A stretch of DNA of 64,000 nt from Asterias amurensis (lineage: Eukaryota; Echinodermata; Asteroidea; Forcipulatida; Asteriidae): contig NC_092657.1 of the NCBI RefSeq assembly GCF_032118995.1, forward strand, positions 2,477,891 to 2,541,890, in the 5' to 3' direction. The notes beneath the pieces were generated by a model. It ran no database searches. It had not been told where the DNA came from and saw only the letters and a program-made list of their open reading frames with translations. Position numbers and translations under genes: made by a program. Positions 11,488 to 22,811 of this stretch are shown one piece after another. Positions within the stretch are counted from its first letter, which is position 1. Each line of letters starts with the position of its first letter.

Positions 11488-13178
11488 CTTAACAGAATAA
11501 GTTTACCAGCTAAAACAACGTGGCACATGTATAATCTTTGACTGGTATCATGCTTAGGTTTGCTTAGCAAAAATAAAAAAGAAGAAAAAGAAAAAGAAGA
11601 TAACGTTATGTAACGTTGTCCTCCTCCTAGTGTTTTTTGTTCATTCTGGAAATCCCAGGAATTGAATGATTTTAAATGATTTCATGGGAGGGGGATTTAA
11701 CACGTATCTGTACAATAACAAATTTTGTTAAGACATGACAACAAAATATTGATTATATTTTTTATTTTAGTTTATTTTTTTATATTTTTTTTTGACATCA
11801 AAAACAAAATGTTTGCATAAATTGTAGCACCTGCTGAGACTCTAATATCGTAGTGTAAATTCCAGTACAATTCCATAAAAAAAAACCAAAATATTATTTT
11901 GTATGGTCACAGCGATTTAAACTATCGACACGTCTCAGAAATACCGCAGGATTATTCCGTTATAGTGATACGTATACAAGGGTAATAGTGATTCAGACTT
12001 TTACCTCAGAAAAATCCAATTACTATTCCATTAGTAAACAGAATAATATTATTATATTTCAATCATATAGGGATAAATGGTTTATAATCGCTGGAAAATC
12101 CCATGATAATTTCAAAAGTGGTAAAAATGTTTATTTCGTATCCAATAGCAACAGTGGTCTAAACATCCCATGATTTTTCCGCAAGTAAAAAAAAAAAGTA
12201 ACATTATTGTCTTTCAATCAAATAGGGGACAACTGATTTAAAATATACCGCAGAAAAATCCCATGATAATTTCAAAAGCGGCAAAATATTATTTCGTATC
12301 CAATGGCAGCAGTGGTTTAAAAAAAACATGATTTTTCCATAAGTAAAAGAAAATATTAGTATCTTCCAATAAAACATGTAGGGGACAACTGATTTAAACT
12401 ACATGTAAACCGCAGGAAAATCCCATGATAATTTCAAAAATGGCAAAATATTTATTCCGTATCCAATAGCAATCCCATGATTTTTCCATTACTTTACAAC
12501 TTCATAAGCAGCGATATTATATTATTTCCACACAAGAGGACTTCTCATTAATATTCATTTGCTACTCCATTCACAAGCACGAATATACCGCGTACCGTAC
12601 GACCCCCATCATGAATATGCAGTATCAACTCTCACACAGAGCGCGCGTGGCGGAGAGTGGAGGGTCTCGGTAGTTTCCGCTCTGCTGGGTTTTCATGATG
12701 ACATCACCCCAAAAAATAAACCCACTTCAAAGAGAGAACAGGTCTGACGAAATGCCTTTGTGTGGGGGGAAGTTAACCGATGGGGAATACCCTGTAAGCT
12801 TCCAGTACGGTTGGGAAAGCATAAAAACGGATGAGCCTTCGTTCCTGGATCCACAGAAGCAATATTCAGCCAAGCAAGATAGCATTTACTATAAGCTAGC
12901 AAGATACACTTTAGCTGCTGTGTCGCCAGTACATACTACATACAGTGTGAGAACAGTTACAGCATCATCGCCATTATTAAGTACATGAACATCTCATACT
13001 CCAACAGCATGCATTTAAAGGTAAGCTCAACCACCATCGAGATACAACTTATTTGTAAATACCTTATTTCTATTTTACGACGTTGTTTTGAAAGTATGCA
13101 AAGCAAAAACTCACATAGCATTGAGATAACACTTATGTTTGTGCTACCTGTGTCAGGCCTCGACCTCTACAGCGGCCA
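11488..13178 (+). repeat. 1.69 kb tandem duplication, copy 2
   Basis: Direct copy of 9794-11484. After the shared AGCGGCCA the two copies diverge: copy 1 runs into ATT and the start of copy 2, while copy 2 runs into unique sequence (CCAGCGGCC). This copy is closer to the IL-17 body, so its 12985-13020 exon candidate would be the proximal alternative. Confidence 0.95.
12985..13020 (+). CDS. candidate IL-17 first coding exon, copy 2 (proximal)
   Basis: Same 36 bases as 11291-11326: MNISYSNSMHLK then donor GTAAGC at 13021. Joined to exon 2 it would give an N-terminus with a short polar start, Lys-12, then the hydrophobic core LLLVLSLASLSIC, which has the make-up of a secretory signal peptide. 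The intron would be about 4.97 kb. A weaker alternative is ATG at 17874 with a poor donor at 17910. Confidence 0.45.
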
Positions 13179-14535
13179 CCAGCGGCCATTGCCGCGATGC
13201 CCCAGCGAATTGCCGTGAAGCCCTTTTAAAAATCACGTACCTTACGGCCACTTGGCCGTCGTGCCCTTTTCCATTGATTTTATAACATTATTTATTCGAA
13301 AATGTTATTTAGTGTTAACATTGTCACCCATTTAATTTATATGGAGGTAAAATTCGGAACGTACGATCCCGCACACTAGTTTTCACAATGCTGCTTCTGT
13401 GCAACAAAAAATGTGTCGAGAACGTGGCATGGTAACCATATCAAACGTAGTTGAGCTGTTTACTACTAAAAACGCAGCACCAGACTACTCCAATGTATAA
13501 ACTCGCTACAAGTCCCTACACTAAATTACGCATTTTCGCACGGATTTTGTCTATTGAGATCTGTATTTGTAGCGGATGGGGCGGGGACGCGCGCGGCCGG
13601 AGGCTGGATACAGTCTATGTTTCCCTCCTGGCTATTTCGCTGGTGTCCAAGGCTTGTACTGGATTAATGTTTGTGACCCACCACTACCAGTGATCTGCCT
13701 GCCTTGCGACTTTGTTTTCATTGCTAAACACATGTGTTTGTGTACACACAACAAGCGTGGAATTGTAAAACGTCAATATCGGATTATATGAGGTAACGGC
13801 AGAGCCCTAATTTTGGAAATAATCATACTCCATCAAGTTCATTATTGATGAATCAGCATGCCATCCCACAAAAGATGCAAAAATAAGCAGGAAGGCGAAA
13901 GGGCTGGAGTGGCAGCAAAGTGCCAACTTTAGAAGCATTTTTTAATTAGGTGCGTTTGTTTACATTTTTATAGTATTTATTTAACGCAGTCTAGCGTGGC
14001 ATAAACGCCGGCATGCACAATACAACTTACAACTTTAGCTAAATGCTTGCTAGGCCAATTATTTTGTGCTAAGGGGTTGGGGGCTCGTTTGTCTCGCAGA
14101 GTTGGGGTAGTGGTGAGCCAGGGACTAATTGATCTTTTTTCTTTAGATTAGCACGCAGGGAATTTATTTTAATATTTTTTTCTGTATGATTTTTTCAAAA
14201 ATTCTTTGTTCTGGAGCAATTATTTGTTTTCAGATGAGCAGAAGGGAGTTTAATTAAGTCGATGAATAAGGGGAGGGGGTAAAATGGGGTAAGTTAATTA
14301 CTGGGGTAATAGTTTGCAATTCGAGTGCTGCAAATAAATATGGGTTGGAAAGTTGACCACCATCTTGAAATCAGTGGAAAGTATATTAACATAATCATCA
14401 ACAAATAAAGGTTTGAAAATGGCCTTGGGGCCCTTTCAGTTGGCCTTGGTGCCCCTTTCTTTTTTAGAGCTTTTGAGGCCAAGTGGCTTTGCCCCTCTGA
14501 AGCTAAAGGTTGAGGCCTGCTGTGTCATATTCAAA
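13179..14535. other. non-coding tract, inferred intron 1 of the IL-17 gene
   Basis: A GC-rich island at 13568-13605 contains GGGGCGGGG, an Sp1-like GC box. A fragment of the 'ccttggtgcccc' dispersed repeat lies at 14425-14520. No exon recognised. Confidence 0.4.
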
Positions 14536-15645
14536 AGCTCAATTCAATACCACTGAGACAAAACTTAAAATGTCCTATTGTATGCTGCTTTAAAAAGTAT
14601 GTTGAGCAAAGGTTTTATATTACTGCATACCAATGAGATAAAAAGCTATTTTGTTTTGTATACACGTCTGTCATCATTTTATGCCATGCTGCTTCAACTA
14701 ACGGTATGCAGCGCAAACGGACAGCAGATAGCGTATAGATAAGAAACTTATATGCTTAAAGATGCTATGTAAGATTTTTCTGCCGATTTGACCCCCAAAA
14801 ATTGGTATTTTGATTGGGGTCGAGAAAGTTACAAGCTTTTATTTGAGCCATTGCTCGAAAAAGTCCGCCAATTATTAGTAGCACATGTGAAATAAAGTGC
14901 TAAAGTCGGGATCCCTACAATATATCACGGGACCAATTCTTATTTTTGACATGGTTCCTGACCATTAAAAGTAAAAGTTAATTTTTTTTCGTTGGAGCTG
15001 GTGATACTCTTTGAAGTACCCTTCACTCCAAAAAAATTTTTTTTTTAATAATTGGGGCAAAAAATCTGACATAGCATCTTTAATTATACATGTGTGTCCA
15101 AAACACGTGGTTTTGGAAAGTATGTTGTGCTAGGGCTCAAGTATTTAGCATCGATATTAAACTTAATTGTGTATTACACCTATGTCATAGCTATTCATGC
15201 TGCATGCTTTGAAAGCATGCATGGAAACATCTCAAAGATACCACTGAGACAAAACTATGTTGATTGAAAGTAGGCTGAGAAAAAGATAAATGCTACCCTG
15301 AGAAAAAAAAACTAGTGTTTTCTAACTAGCTGTGTCCTATTTCTATTATTGCTTTGAGAGCTGAGATCAAACTTATTTTTGACACATGTTTCCCAATTCA
15401 TGCTGCTTTAAAAGTTTGTTTGAGCAAAACATCAAGTAACTACCAAAATAAAACTGTTTTTTCTTTTGTTCTACCTGCTTAAAAAGCTTGCTGAGCAAAT
15501 TGAGTTAATTGAGCTACTTTTATGAGTACATTTTGAAAGCAGAGTTGTAAGTACCTTTTTTTTCACAGAGTTGTTCCTATTTCATGCTTTCTTAAAAGTT
15601 TGCCGAACAAAAGCTCAAGTATTGTAAAACTATCTTTTGTATTGC
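14536..15645. repeat. old degenerate tandem repeat interrupted by a TIR element
   Basis: Recurring words in the same order: 'ccactgagacaaaact', 'gtcctatt', 'tgctgctttaaaa', 'agtatgttgagcaaa'. They occur near 14550-14610, 14635-14700, 15180-15290, 15345-15430, 15440-15500 and 15540-15610. Spacing is roughly 90-130 bp and divergence is high. An M5 element (14756-15083) has inserted within the array. Confidence 0.6.
14756..15083. repeat. TIR element family M5, TTAA-flanked
   Basis: TTAA at 14756-14759 and 15080-15083. The left end AAAGATGCTATGTAAGATTT matches the right end in reverse complement (AAAATCTGACATAGCATCTT) with few changes. 328 bp, non-coding. Confidence 0.85.
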
Positions 15646-15744
15646 ACAATCATGTAACTTTAATTGACCAATAATAGAGTCAAAATGTTCACAGAGTTGT
15701 TATTCTATGCATTTGTTGGGATACATCAATACACGTGATAATAC

Positions 15745-15895
15745 AGGGGTCGAATTCACAAAGAGTTAGGACTAGTCCTAACTTAGGACTAGTCCTAGGA
15801 GATATACAAATTGCATGGATTGTCCTAAATTAGGACGAGTAACTGGTCCTAACTCGAGATAAGACTAGTCCTAACTCTTTGTGAAATCCACCCCT
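15745..15895. repeat. foldback element family M4
   Basis: Ends CAGGGGT...TTCACAAAGAGTTAGGAC and GTCCTAACTCTTTGTGAAAT...CACCCCTG face each other. The centre repeats CCTAACTTAGGACTAGTCCT. Other copies lie at 30627-30801, 57600-57748 and 63434-63580, with a diverged one at about 4215-4332. Confidence 0.85.
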
Positions 15896-16018
15896 GATCT
15901 TTGAAAATATTACCAAAGGTGTCCATTGTCCAGCACCTTGAAAACCCTGCAAATAACGCCAGTTCACAAGTGGGGGTCGGTTACTGTGGTTGTGCAGTGA
16001 GCTGTGACCAGGTAATCC

Positions 16019-16028
16019 GGGACTTTCC
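16019..16028 (+). promoter_or_regulatory. consensus NF-kappa-B decamer
   Basis: GGGACTTTCC, an exact match to the classical kappa-B site, 1.96 kb upstream of IL-17 exon 2. A CRE/ATF-like TGATGACGTA follows at 16071-16080. One exact decamer is expected by chance fairly often in a window this size, so only its position beside an immune cytokine gene makes it noteworthy. Confidence 0.4.
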
Positions 16029-16163
16029 CTAACGTTTCCCTATCATGTCAGCCTTTGTTAGGTAGCAGAATGATGACGTAGTTTCTTTCAATAGGGAGGG
16101 GTTATTGTTATCTAAACACTTTGCCACAAAACAAATGCAGGTTTCCCTATAGATAACCACAGG

Positions 16164-16170
16164 TATAAAA
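16164..16170 (+). promoter_or_regulatory. TATA-like box upstream of IL-17 exon 2
   Basis: TATAAAA in the context 'acaggtataaaagctgg', which fits a core promoter. A possible donor GTAAGA follows at 16329, so a non-coding first exon at about 16195-16328 is conceivable. That would be an alternative to the first exon in the duplicated block. Confidence 0.3.
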
Positions 16171-17986
16171 GCTGGCAAAATGATGACACAATCCGGATTT
16201 GTTTTCCCAAAACTTAGAAAACAAGTTGGAGATAAATAAGATAATGCTATGGAAATAAACCCGGTGTAATTCTAATTGATACATGAACTGAGACGTCGCG
16301 AAGTGGACGTCATTATTATTTGTAGATAGTAAGAGTCAATGTTTACACATATACTATGCTTACCAGAATAAGGTTACCAGTCGAAAGACCATGTCACATT
16401 GTTCGATCTGTCACTGGTAAGCTGTTGCTTAGCAGGAAATTTTGACGAACACTATCGGCTTAAATTAATCAACTCTATAAAATTTCACCTAAATTACATG
16501 TATTATAGCACGGGGGCCACCCCCGGTCGAATGGGGTTATTCGTTCCTAATTATGTTCAAAAAAGAAACCCATAAAACAAAAATTAGGACAAAAAATTGA
16601 GGATGGCAATTACGGAATTGCCGCTGTCGTAAATTTTATTGTTCTAAATCAATTAAAAAAGGGAATCCTTAGAAAAAAATCAGGAATTTTTTTGCGGGAG
16701 TGCAATTCTAAAATACAAGGAAAAACATTCCCGGGATGTTCCACAACCTTAGCTGATTTTTAAGGCTATTTAATTTGAACCAACCTCACGGAACCTGGGC
16801 GTAAACCTCTCGACATACAGGAAGTATTATTACATACGTCACAGATTTACTTCTTTCCGTTTCTATAATTACCCCAGACCACAATTCACAGACAAAAAAA
16901 AACTATTTATAAACTTTCCAAACAAAATCGGCAGGTAGGTGTCCATGATCAGGTACCTTGATGCCTACGTCACAGAACGATGGGATCCGTGGTCAAACGA
17001 AGGGCAACTTATACTTCCGTGAAGTCTTTTTCAATTGCATCAGAATTTAGTATTGTTGTTAAGTTGCGGGAGTTTTACTTACAAAAGAATTTTGTGGCAG
17101 AATCATGGGTGGTTCTGGGACCTTGTCCCCCTTTTCAACTGGGGTTGATGATGTCCATAAAGTATTGTGCAACGAGGTTCTGTTTTGGGTAAACCCAATT
17201 ATTTTGACAATCTCCATAATCATAATTTACTTGCACCTTTTTCACTTGTAAATAGAGGATGTCGTGTTCCTGATCGCGCACTTTGCACCTTCAGTACAAC
17301 TATACTCTACTACAAGACGAATGTACCACACCATATAGATAGATAGATAGATCATCAGGGCCCAATTTAAATTTTCATCAACCTGTTTTAGCAGAAAATA
17401 CTGATTGACAAAATGTTTTGCTAAGCAAAAATTGAGTGGGGCTCAGATGTGACCCAGATGGCCGATCGACCTGAAACTTGAATATGGGTTTGTCAATTAA
17501 TTTATGTGTATGGTGGATTACATGAAGTTGGTGCTTGCACTGCAAGCATTGTTTTTGTTAGCAAAATAAATTCTGTAATGTTCCTTTTTAATTCAATTCA
17601 ATTCAATTCAATTCAAAATACAATCTTCCCCAAAAATCATCGACAGTCTACATTTACTACGGAGAGGCAAAAATAACATTAAGTCAGCAGGATAAAAAGT
17701 GTACTTAATAAAGTATGGGGCTGTTTTGATATGCGGAAGCTTAAAAAAGCAGACAACGAAACAAAACAAACAGACACTAGACATGCAAACAAAAGGAAAG
17801 ACGAACATAAGACATGACAAGACACAAGACAGATCGGAGGAAATACAACGGGTTCATAATTATTAGCGACAAAATGGCAGACACGTTTAAGCAGAAGCAA
17901 CACAAACTAGTACCAGGGATTCTTGGAGATATATAGCTATTAATAGAGATTCACCCAGTGACCTCTGACCTTTCTTTTCGTTACAG

Positions 17987-19923
17987 AACACCATTAATCA
18001 ACTCCTACTCGTCCTCTCCCTCGCATCTCTCTCCATCTGCCATATCATCAGACGAGATGCCATCGAGGATACATCCGTTGCCATAGTGACGGGGGAACCA
18101 AGTCCCAACGAGCTGGCGCCCCTCGAAGACCACCCGAACGACTTGACGGAAGACTATCTTGAGGAACAAGAAGAGTTGACAAATGAGTTGGGATATTTTC
18201 AACAAGAGGAAGAATCTGAAGATACACACGATGTCAGCAGCGAGGAAGATGACGAGGTAGAAACGTCATTGACGTCACATGGTGACGTAACATATCATGA
18301 CGTCACAACGACAAGTCACACCATTCCAGGCACTGTGGAGTTAGAGACATCTTCAAGTAATGAGACAGCCCAAGCACCAACTGCCATCACAGAACAACCA
18401 CAAATAGACGTCTTGCCGAGCACTAACGCAACATCAACAACACGCCAAACCATTCCAGGCACTGTGCAGATCGAAACATCTACAAGTTATCAGACCACTC
18501 AAGCGCCCATGGGGGATGTCTTGCCCAGAGCAATATCAACATCACCACATGACTCGAGCACATCTGCCCCGAATGACGAAGAGTTTTCCCTCCACAGCGA
18601 ACCTTGTTACGAGCCCCCAGCCCAACGGCTGCATCTCAGCTTCAAACAGAGCAATCAGAACGTGAAATTCCCCGCCCTAGCCATCCTCAAGAAAGAGAAT
18701 TTTGACGAAGAGAGCATTCAAACAGGGGACGATGAGTCGACTGGGGAACCTCAAGGCCAAAGGGACTATGTTAACATGACGTGCCCCACGGAGTTGCTGC
18801 ACGTTTCTAACCATGATGACGTCAGCATGAGGAGTCTATGTCCATGGACTTATGTTGCGGATGTAGATCCTAACCGGTGAGTTTTATAACAAAGTTCCAC
18901 ACGGTTCTAGCCTTTTGTCAAGGCTTTCGTGACTTGGGCAGCTTCGTAAAGCTGCGATCCAAACCATGAAGGCATTGACACAAGGCTAGCAAGGTCGGCC
19001 GAGTTCCTTATCCAGAGTAGCCTTTCGCTCAAGCCTTTTGCTTGGACAGCTTCGCAGAACCGTGATCAAAACCTACCAAGGCCTTGACAAAAGACTAGCA
19101 AGGTCCCAGTGTCTCATCCAACATTTTCTGCTTATTAATCTAGCATGTTTAACTCTAAATACCACAATTCAGTATTTCTTACTGCGAGTGTCTTTTTTAA
19201 ACCAGTTTTTATGAAATAAATAAGCCATTAGTATATAACAAAATATATAGATAAAAAAATACAAATTATGTTCTGTTTTGTCTTAAAATATATGTTTCTT
19301 TGATTTTTTTCTTCTTCAAGTTACCCAAGTAGGATCATGTTCGCTGTATGCCGCTGCCCAGAGTGCATTCGAACCGGCAGTGGCGAAAATGGCGAGTTCT
19401 CTGAGGACAACACATGCCGTCCAGTTTACTTCCGTATGAAGGTGCTAATGAAGGGTAACTGCGTCAATGGACTTTATGTGTAAGTATTTTTATTTTTTTT
19501 ATTGAAACAAGTTTTTAAATTTAGTTTTAAAGGTGTTACACAGATTGGTGAGGATAAATACATCATTGGTAAATTCTAGTATACACATATTGACTGGCAA
19601 CGAGGTAACTACTATACGTCTATTCCCACGAGGGACTTTGAGTGACCAGAAGAGCGACCAATTTCCCGAGGCCCAAGGCCGATGGAAATAGGCCCCTCTT
19701 CTGGTCACTCACAATGCTAGATGCTATTTTTATTCAAAACATTGCCTAAAGTGCAATGACCTCAAAGTGGCCTCAAAGTGGCCTCAATCTTCTCACGACG
19801 GCAAAAGTTTCACTTAAATTATTCTATCATAACTGAGATTTTTGTTTTGTTTTGTGTTTTAGGTACAACACGGAGTACCAAAGAATCCCAGTTGCCTGCG
19901 CATGCGTACGACCCAAGATCTAA
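17987..19923 (+). CDS. interleukin-17-like cytokine (exons 2-4)
   Basis: Exons: 17987-18876, 19321-19479, 19863-19923 (stop TAA 19921-19923), all GT-AG and in one frame. With the inferred 12-codon exon 1 the protein is 381 aa (positions below use that). Residues 17-33 form a hydrophobic signal core (LLLVLSLASLSICHIIRRD, Arg pair possibly a processing site). About 46-277 is an acidic, Ser/Thr-rich pro-region with potential N-glycosylation sites. Residues 278-381 are the IL-17 fold: CPWTYVADVDPNRYPS matches the family W-x(6-7)-D-P-x-R-(Y/I)-P signature, followed by CRCPEC, CRPVYFRMKVL, C at 356 and the end IPVACACVRP, equivalent to vertebrate VPVGCTCV. Nine or so cysteines fit the cystine-knot-like fold. 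Secreted IL-17 dimers signal through SEFIR-domain receptors (family knowledge). Vertebrate IL-17s are about 155-200 aa, so the pro-region is unusual. Subfamily letter not assignable. Confidence 0.93.
18310..18512 (+). repeat. duplicated 21-residue segment within the IL-17 pro-region
   Basis: TIPGTVELETSSSNETAQAP (about residues 124-143) recurs as TIPGTVQIETSTSYQTTQAP (about 167-186), 43 residues apart. The two DNA copies, near 18319-18380 and 18448-18509, are also clearly alike, so this is an internal coding duplication of about 129 bp, since diverged. Confidence 0.85.
18903..19107 (+). repeat. two direct copies of a ~90-bp hairpin in IL-17 intron 2
   Basis: Copy 1 (about 18905-18994) and copy 2 (about 19017-19105) share 'agccttttg', 'cagcttcg', 'tgatc(c)aaacc' and the end 'gactagcaaggtc'. 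Each can fold on itself (CTAGCCTTTTGTCAAGGC against GCCTTGACAAAAGACTAG). Non-coding. Confidence 0.6.
19630..19712. repeat. short inverted repeat in IL-17 intron 3
   Basis: TTGAGTGACCAGAAGAG and CTCTTCTGGTCACTCA form a 16-bp stem, with 'cggcctt/aaggccg'-like complementarity in the loop. Confidence 0.6.
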
Positions 19924-22251
19924 GCAACCAACCGCCAATCGCAACAGGGTAAAGTTTTCTTGAAGGCAATGCCGTTGATTTCACCAAACTTTTCCTAACT
20001 TAGGATTTATCATAAGGACTTAGGACGAGTTCAGTTCTGTATCCGAAAACGTTAGGACGCATTGACCTCATCCTAAGTTAGGACGAGTTACTTGTTGTCC
20101 TAACCTACCTCCATGTCCTAACTTACTCGAGACAAAATTAATCCCAGCGTTTCGTGAAATCGGCTGCTGGGCACGTTTTGTACAACAAATGACTTTTCTT
20201 TTATCTTCTTGCAACTTCGATGACCTATTGATTCAAGGCTGGTTACTTTTTGTAAATTGTCAAAGAATCAGAGTGTATCACATTGCTATAGAATAAAATA
20301 GAATAAAATAACAAACTTTGGGCTCAGTTGGTCAACCAGGTTTCAAGGGGGATATTGAAATGGTCATGAACTTGTACAGAAATTACCATGCCTATATAAA
20401 AGTTCAAAAAGCTACTAAGTTAACTCAACGCAGGCTTTTAAAACAAATTTTCTTTTAATATTTATTATATTATATATATGTTTTATTATGAGAGTACTTA
20501 GTTTCTTGCTGTGCAAGTAAGAAAGCCAATGGTTAACACGGTAAATAGATGGAATACAAGTAAAACTATGCCTGGTGCATTGCAATAAATTGTCAGAAGA
20601 TATATACTCTTATAAAGTATTCAATTGATTCTATATGCGATGAATGAAAGTTAGTTGCAAATTGGAAAAGACGTGGAGGGGAAAGACTTTGCTGATGTGC
20701 AATGAAGGAACAAACTTATGAACGAGGGGGATATGAGCAAATAAATACTGTCATACCTGGTGCAATGTAATAACTATGGAAGTTTCAAATCAAAGTATTT
20801 AATTGATTGTTGTGTGATGAAAACAAATCCGTTTTCATTTTTTGAAATATTGAATGTTCGCGTCAACTCAGATTCCTAAATAGAATATTCCATGAACTGT
20901 GATATTCTTAAGATATTCTCACCGCAAAACTCATAAAGTTTCAATAATTAGATTTGTGTTCATTTTGATGTTTGCTTTCTGATCTGATCAGATTTAATTC
21001 ATTCTGTTGATCGGAACTTAGTTAAATTCAGGGAAAATTGCACAAACTGCTTAACAAAAAAATACATAATAACTACCGATTTTCATTTATTACTCACGCA
21101 GAAACGTCAGAATTCTTTTTACTTATTTATACCTTATTTATGTAATTTTAACTTATATTCACAATCTTGTAGTTAAATTTAATGTAGATGAAACAAACTG
21201 TTTGAGAGTTCCAGATTGCAGAGCGATCTCCGTTAAAAATGTCATAAAATGTGTTGTAAATAATGTCGAGTAGTATTTATAATCTTTAGAAAGAGAAAAA
21301 CGGATTATGTGGATCATAACACGTTATTTTTATACAAACACAGGTAATTTTGTTCTGCCTTTTTGAAAATGAAGAACCCGTTGCCTAGTTGGTGACTTTC
21401 GAGTATGTCTGTTTTAAGACAATTTTGTATTATTTCTAATTCTAGTTGCTTATTGTTGTTATCATTATATTGTTTTCATTTTAACTGGTACACATTTCGT
21501 ATACTTATAATAGCAGTGACCCCTTTGCATATGACGTCACATGGTCAAACACAACTTGGGGTCGTTTTCGTGGTCGTTACCAGTAATTAATTGTTTCGGT
21601 TGAATTGGCCATTGGTTAATCGCTGGCTGGCCATTGAGAGAAAAAGTTATTTGCTACGTATTCGAAAACGCACCCGAGGTCGAAGGAAGACCTATCATTG
21701 GTTGAGAGTTGTGCGTGACGCGTTGCGTTCGTTTCTATTGTTTGACATTAATTGGCGATGGTGGCCGGTGCAACAAGGATCATTGTGATACCGATAGTAG
21801 TTTTAAATATAATGCACATTTCAAATGTGAAATATATTTGTACTGTTTAAAAAAGAATGGTGCGAGAATGCTCCTCAATAGTACATTCAGTCCGTGTCTT
21901 TACACAAATTCTGCCTTTTTATAGTAAAACACAAGCTTTCAGTTTTTTCAACTCGTTCAAAACCCTTGTTGATATTATTCAGGAAAAGTATTTTATAGAA
22001 AGTTTTCAGGAGGAAGACAAATACAAACTATTTTTCATGTCTTCATATTTTTTATGTTTAAGTTTACCCGGTATAGAAATTCATTATTAGTTTTGTAAAT
22101 ATCAGTAGTCCACACTTGGGTAGACTGGGCCCCTGTCTTTATCCGCAAGGATCGCCTCGAAGTGTGACGACAGATGTTCAGGCTTACACTAGGTCTCTCT
22201 AGACCAATTGCATAACGTACAGTGTGACGTCATTTGGAAGTGGTCTATCAT
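19924..22251. other. IL-17 3' region and intergenic tract
   Basis: A diverged M4-like foldback occupies about 19975-20165. Candidate polyadenylation signals AATAAA occur at 20292 and 20302. AU-rich motifs (TTATTTATA, TTATTTATG) occur at about 21123-21142, but it is unknown whether the transcript reaches them. The rest is AT-rich, and I see no further exon. Confidence 0.45.
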
Positions 22252-22403
22252 GGGTGCGTTCGTTTAGCTTCCCTGGGTCGACCCCGGTGTGTGGCGGTTT
22301 TTTTTCCCAGGACGAACGTGGGTCATTAGCTGCACATGTTCGTCCTCGAACAAGAAAACGCCACACGCCGAGGTCGACCCGGGGAAGCTAATCGAACGCA
22401 CCC
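22252..22403. repeat. foldback/TIR element
   Basis: Left arm GGGTGCGTTCGTTTAGCTTC and onward; right arm ends GAAGCTAATCGAACGCACCC. The inner arms 'gtgtggcggttttttt' and 'aaaacgccacacg' also pair. About 150 bp, non-coding. Confidence 0.85.
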
Positions 22404-22811
22404 TATAATAGTAGTGTATTCAGACATTATCATAACACAAGTGTATTCAGAGATTTGGTGAGTAGTCATTTAAGAACATGAGCGTTTTCAGAAAAACAAA
22501 ATGTTTTTTTTTTTTAAATGGTACAATCTTATTATATAACTTAACTTTGGTTAATGTTTTTTATTATATTAGAAGTGAACTTGTAAGAGAGTGTGTTTAA
22601 TGAAATAATTATTAGTCTGTTTTCAATCAGAGAAAGAAATAAACTTTGGTTTTGCTTTGAAATAACGTAGATCTTACGTATCATTGATTGTGTTTGTAGT
22701 TTGGTTTTTAATTAGCACATGGGAGGTTAGTATAATATTACTACGGGGTTTATGGTGTGATGGGGTCAAACTGGGTCTCAGCTATTCGATTGATAAGCAA
22801 CTTGATATAGC

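Larger units (their letters stand above)
15896..17986. other. IL-17 upstream/intron 1 region
   Basis: Contains the kappa-B and TATA-like sites above and an M3-related fragment at 16352-16440. A second M3-related fragment is at 17359-17445. Short (ATAG)n lies at 17336-17351 and (AATTC)n at 17589-17614. A pyrimidine tract and TTACAG acceptor at 17981-17986 open exon 2; an in-frame TGA at 17966-17968 shows the frame cannot simply extend upstream. Confidence 0.6.

Noticed and set aside
17874-17909. Alternative IL-17 first exon (MADTFKQKQHKL)
   Set aside because: In phase with exon 2 and with a good ATG context, but the donor GTACCA is poor and the intron would be only 77 bp. The GTAAGC exon in the duplicated block is preferred, though not proven.
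21591-21788. Basic open frame (RIRKRTRGRRKTYHW)
   Set aside because: It starts only at a TTG codon, has no splice context and no family resemblance; likely chance.
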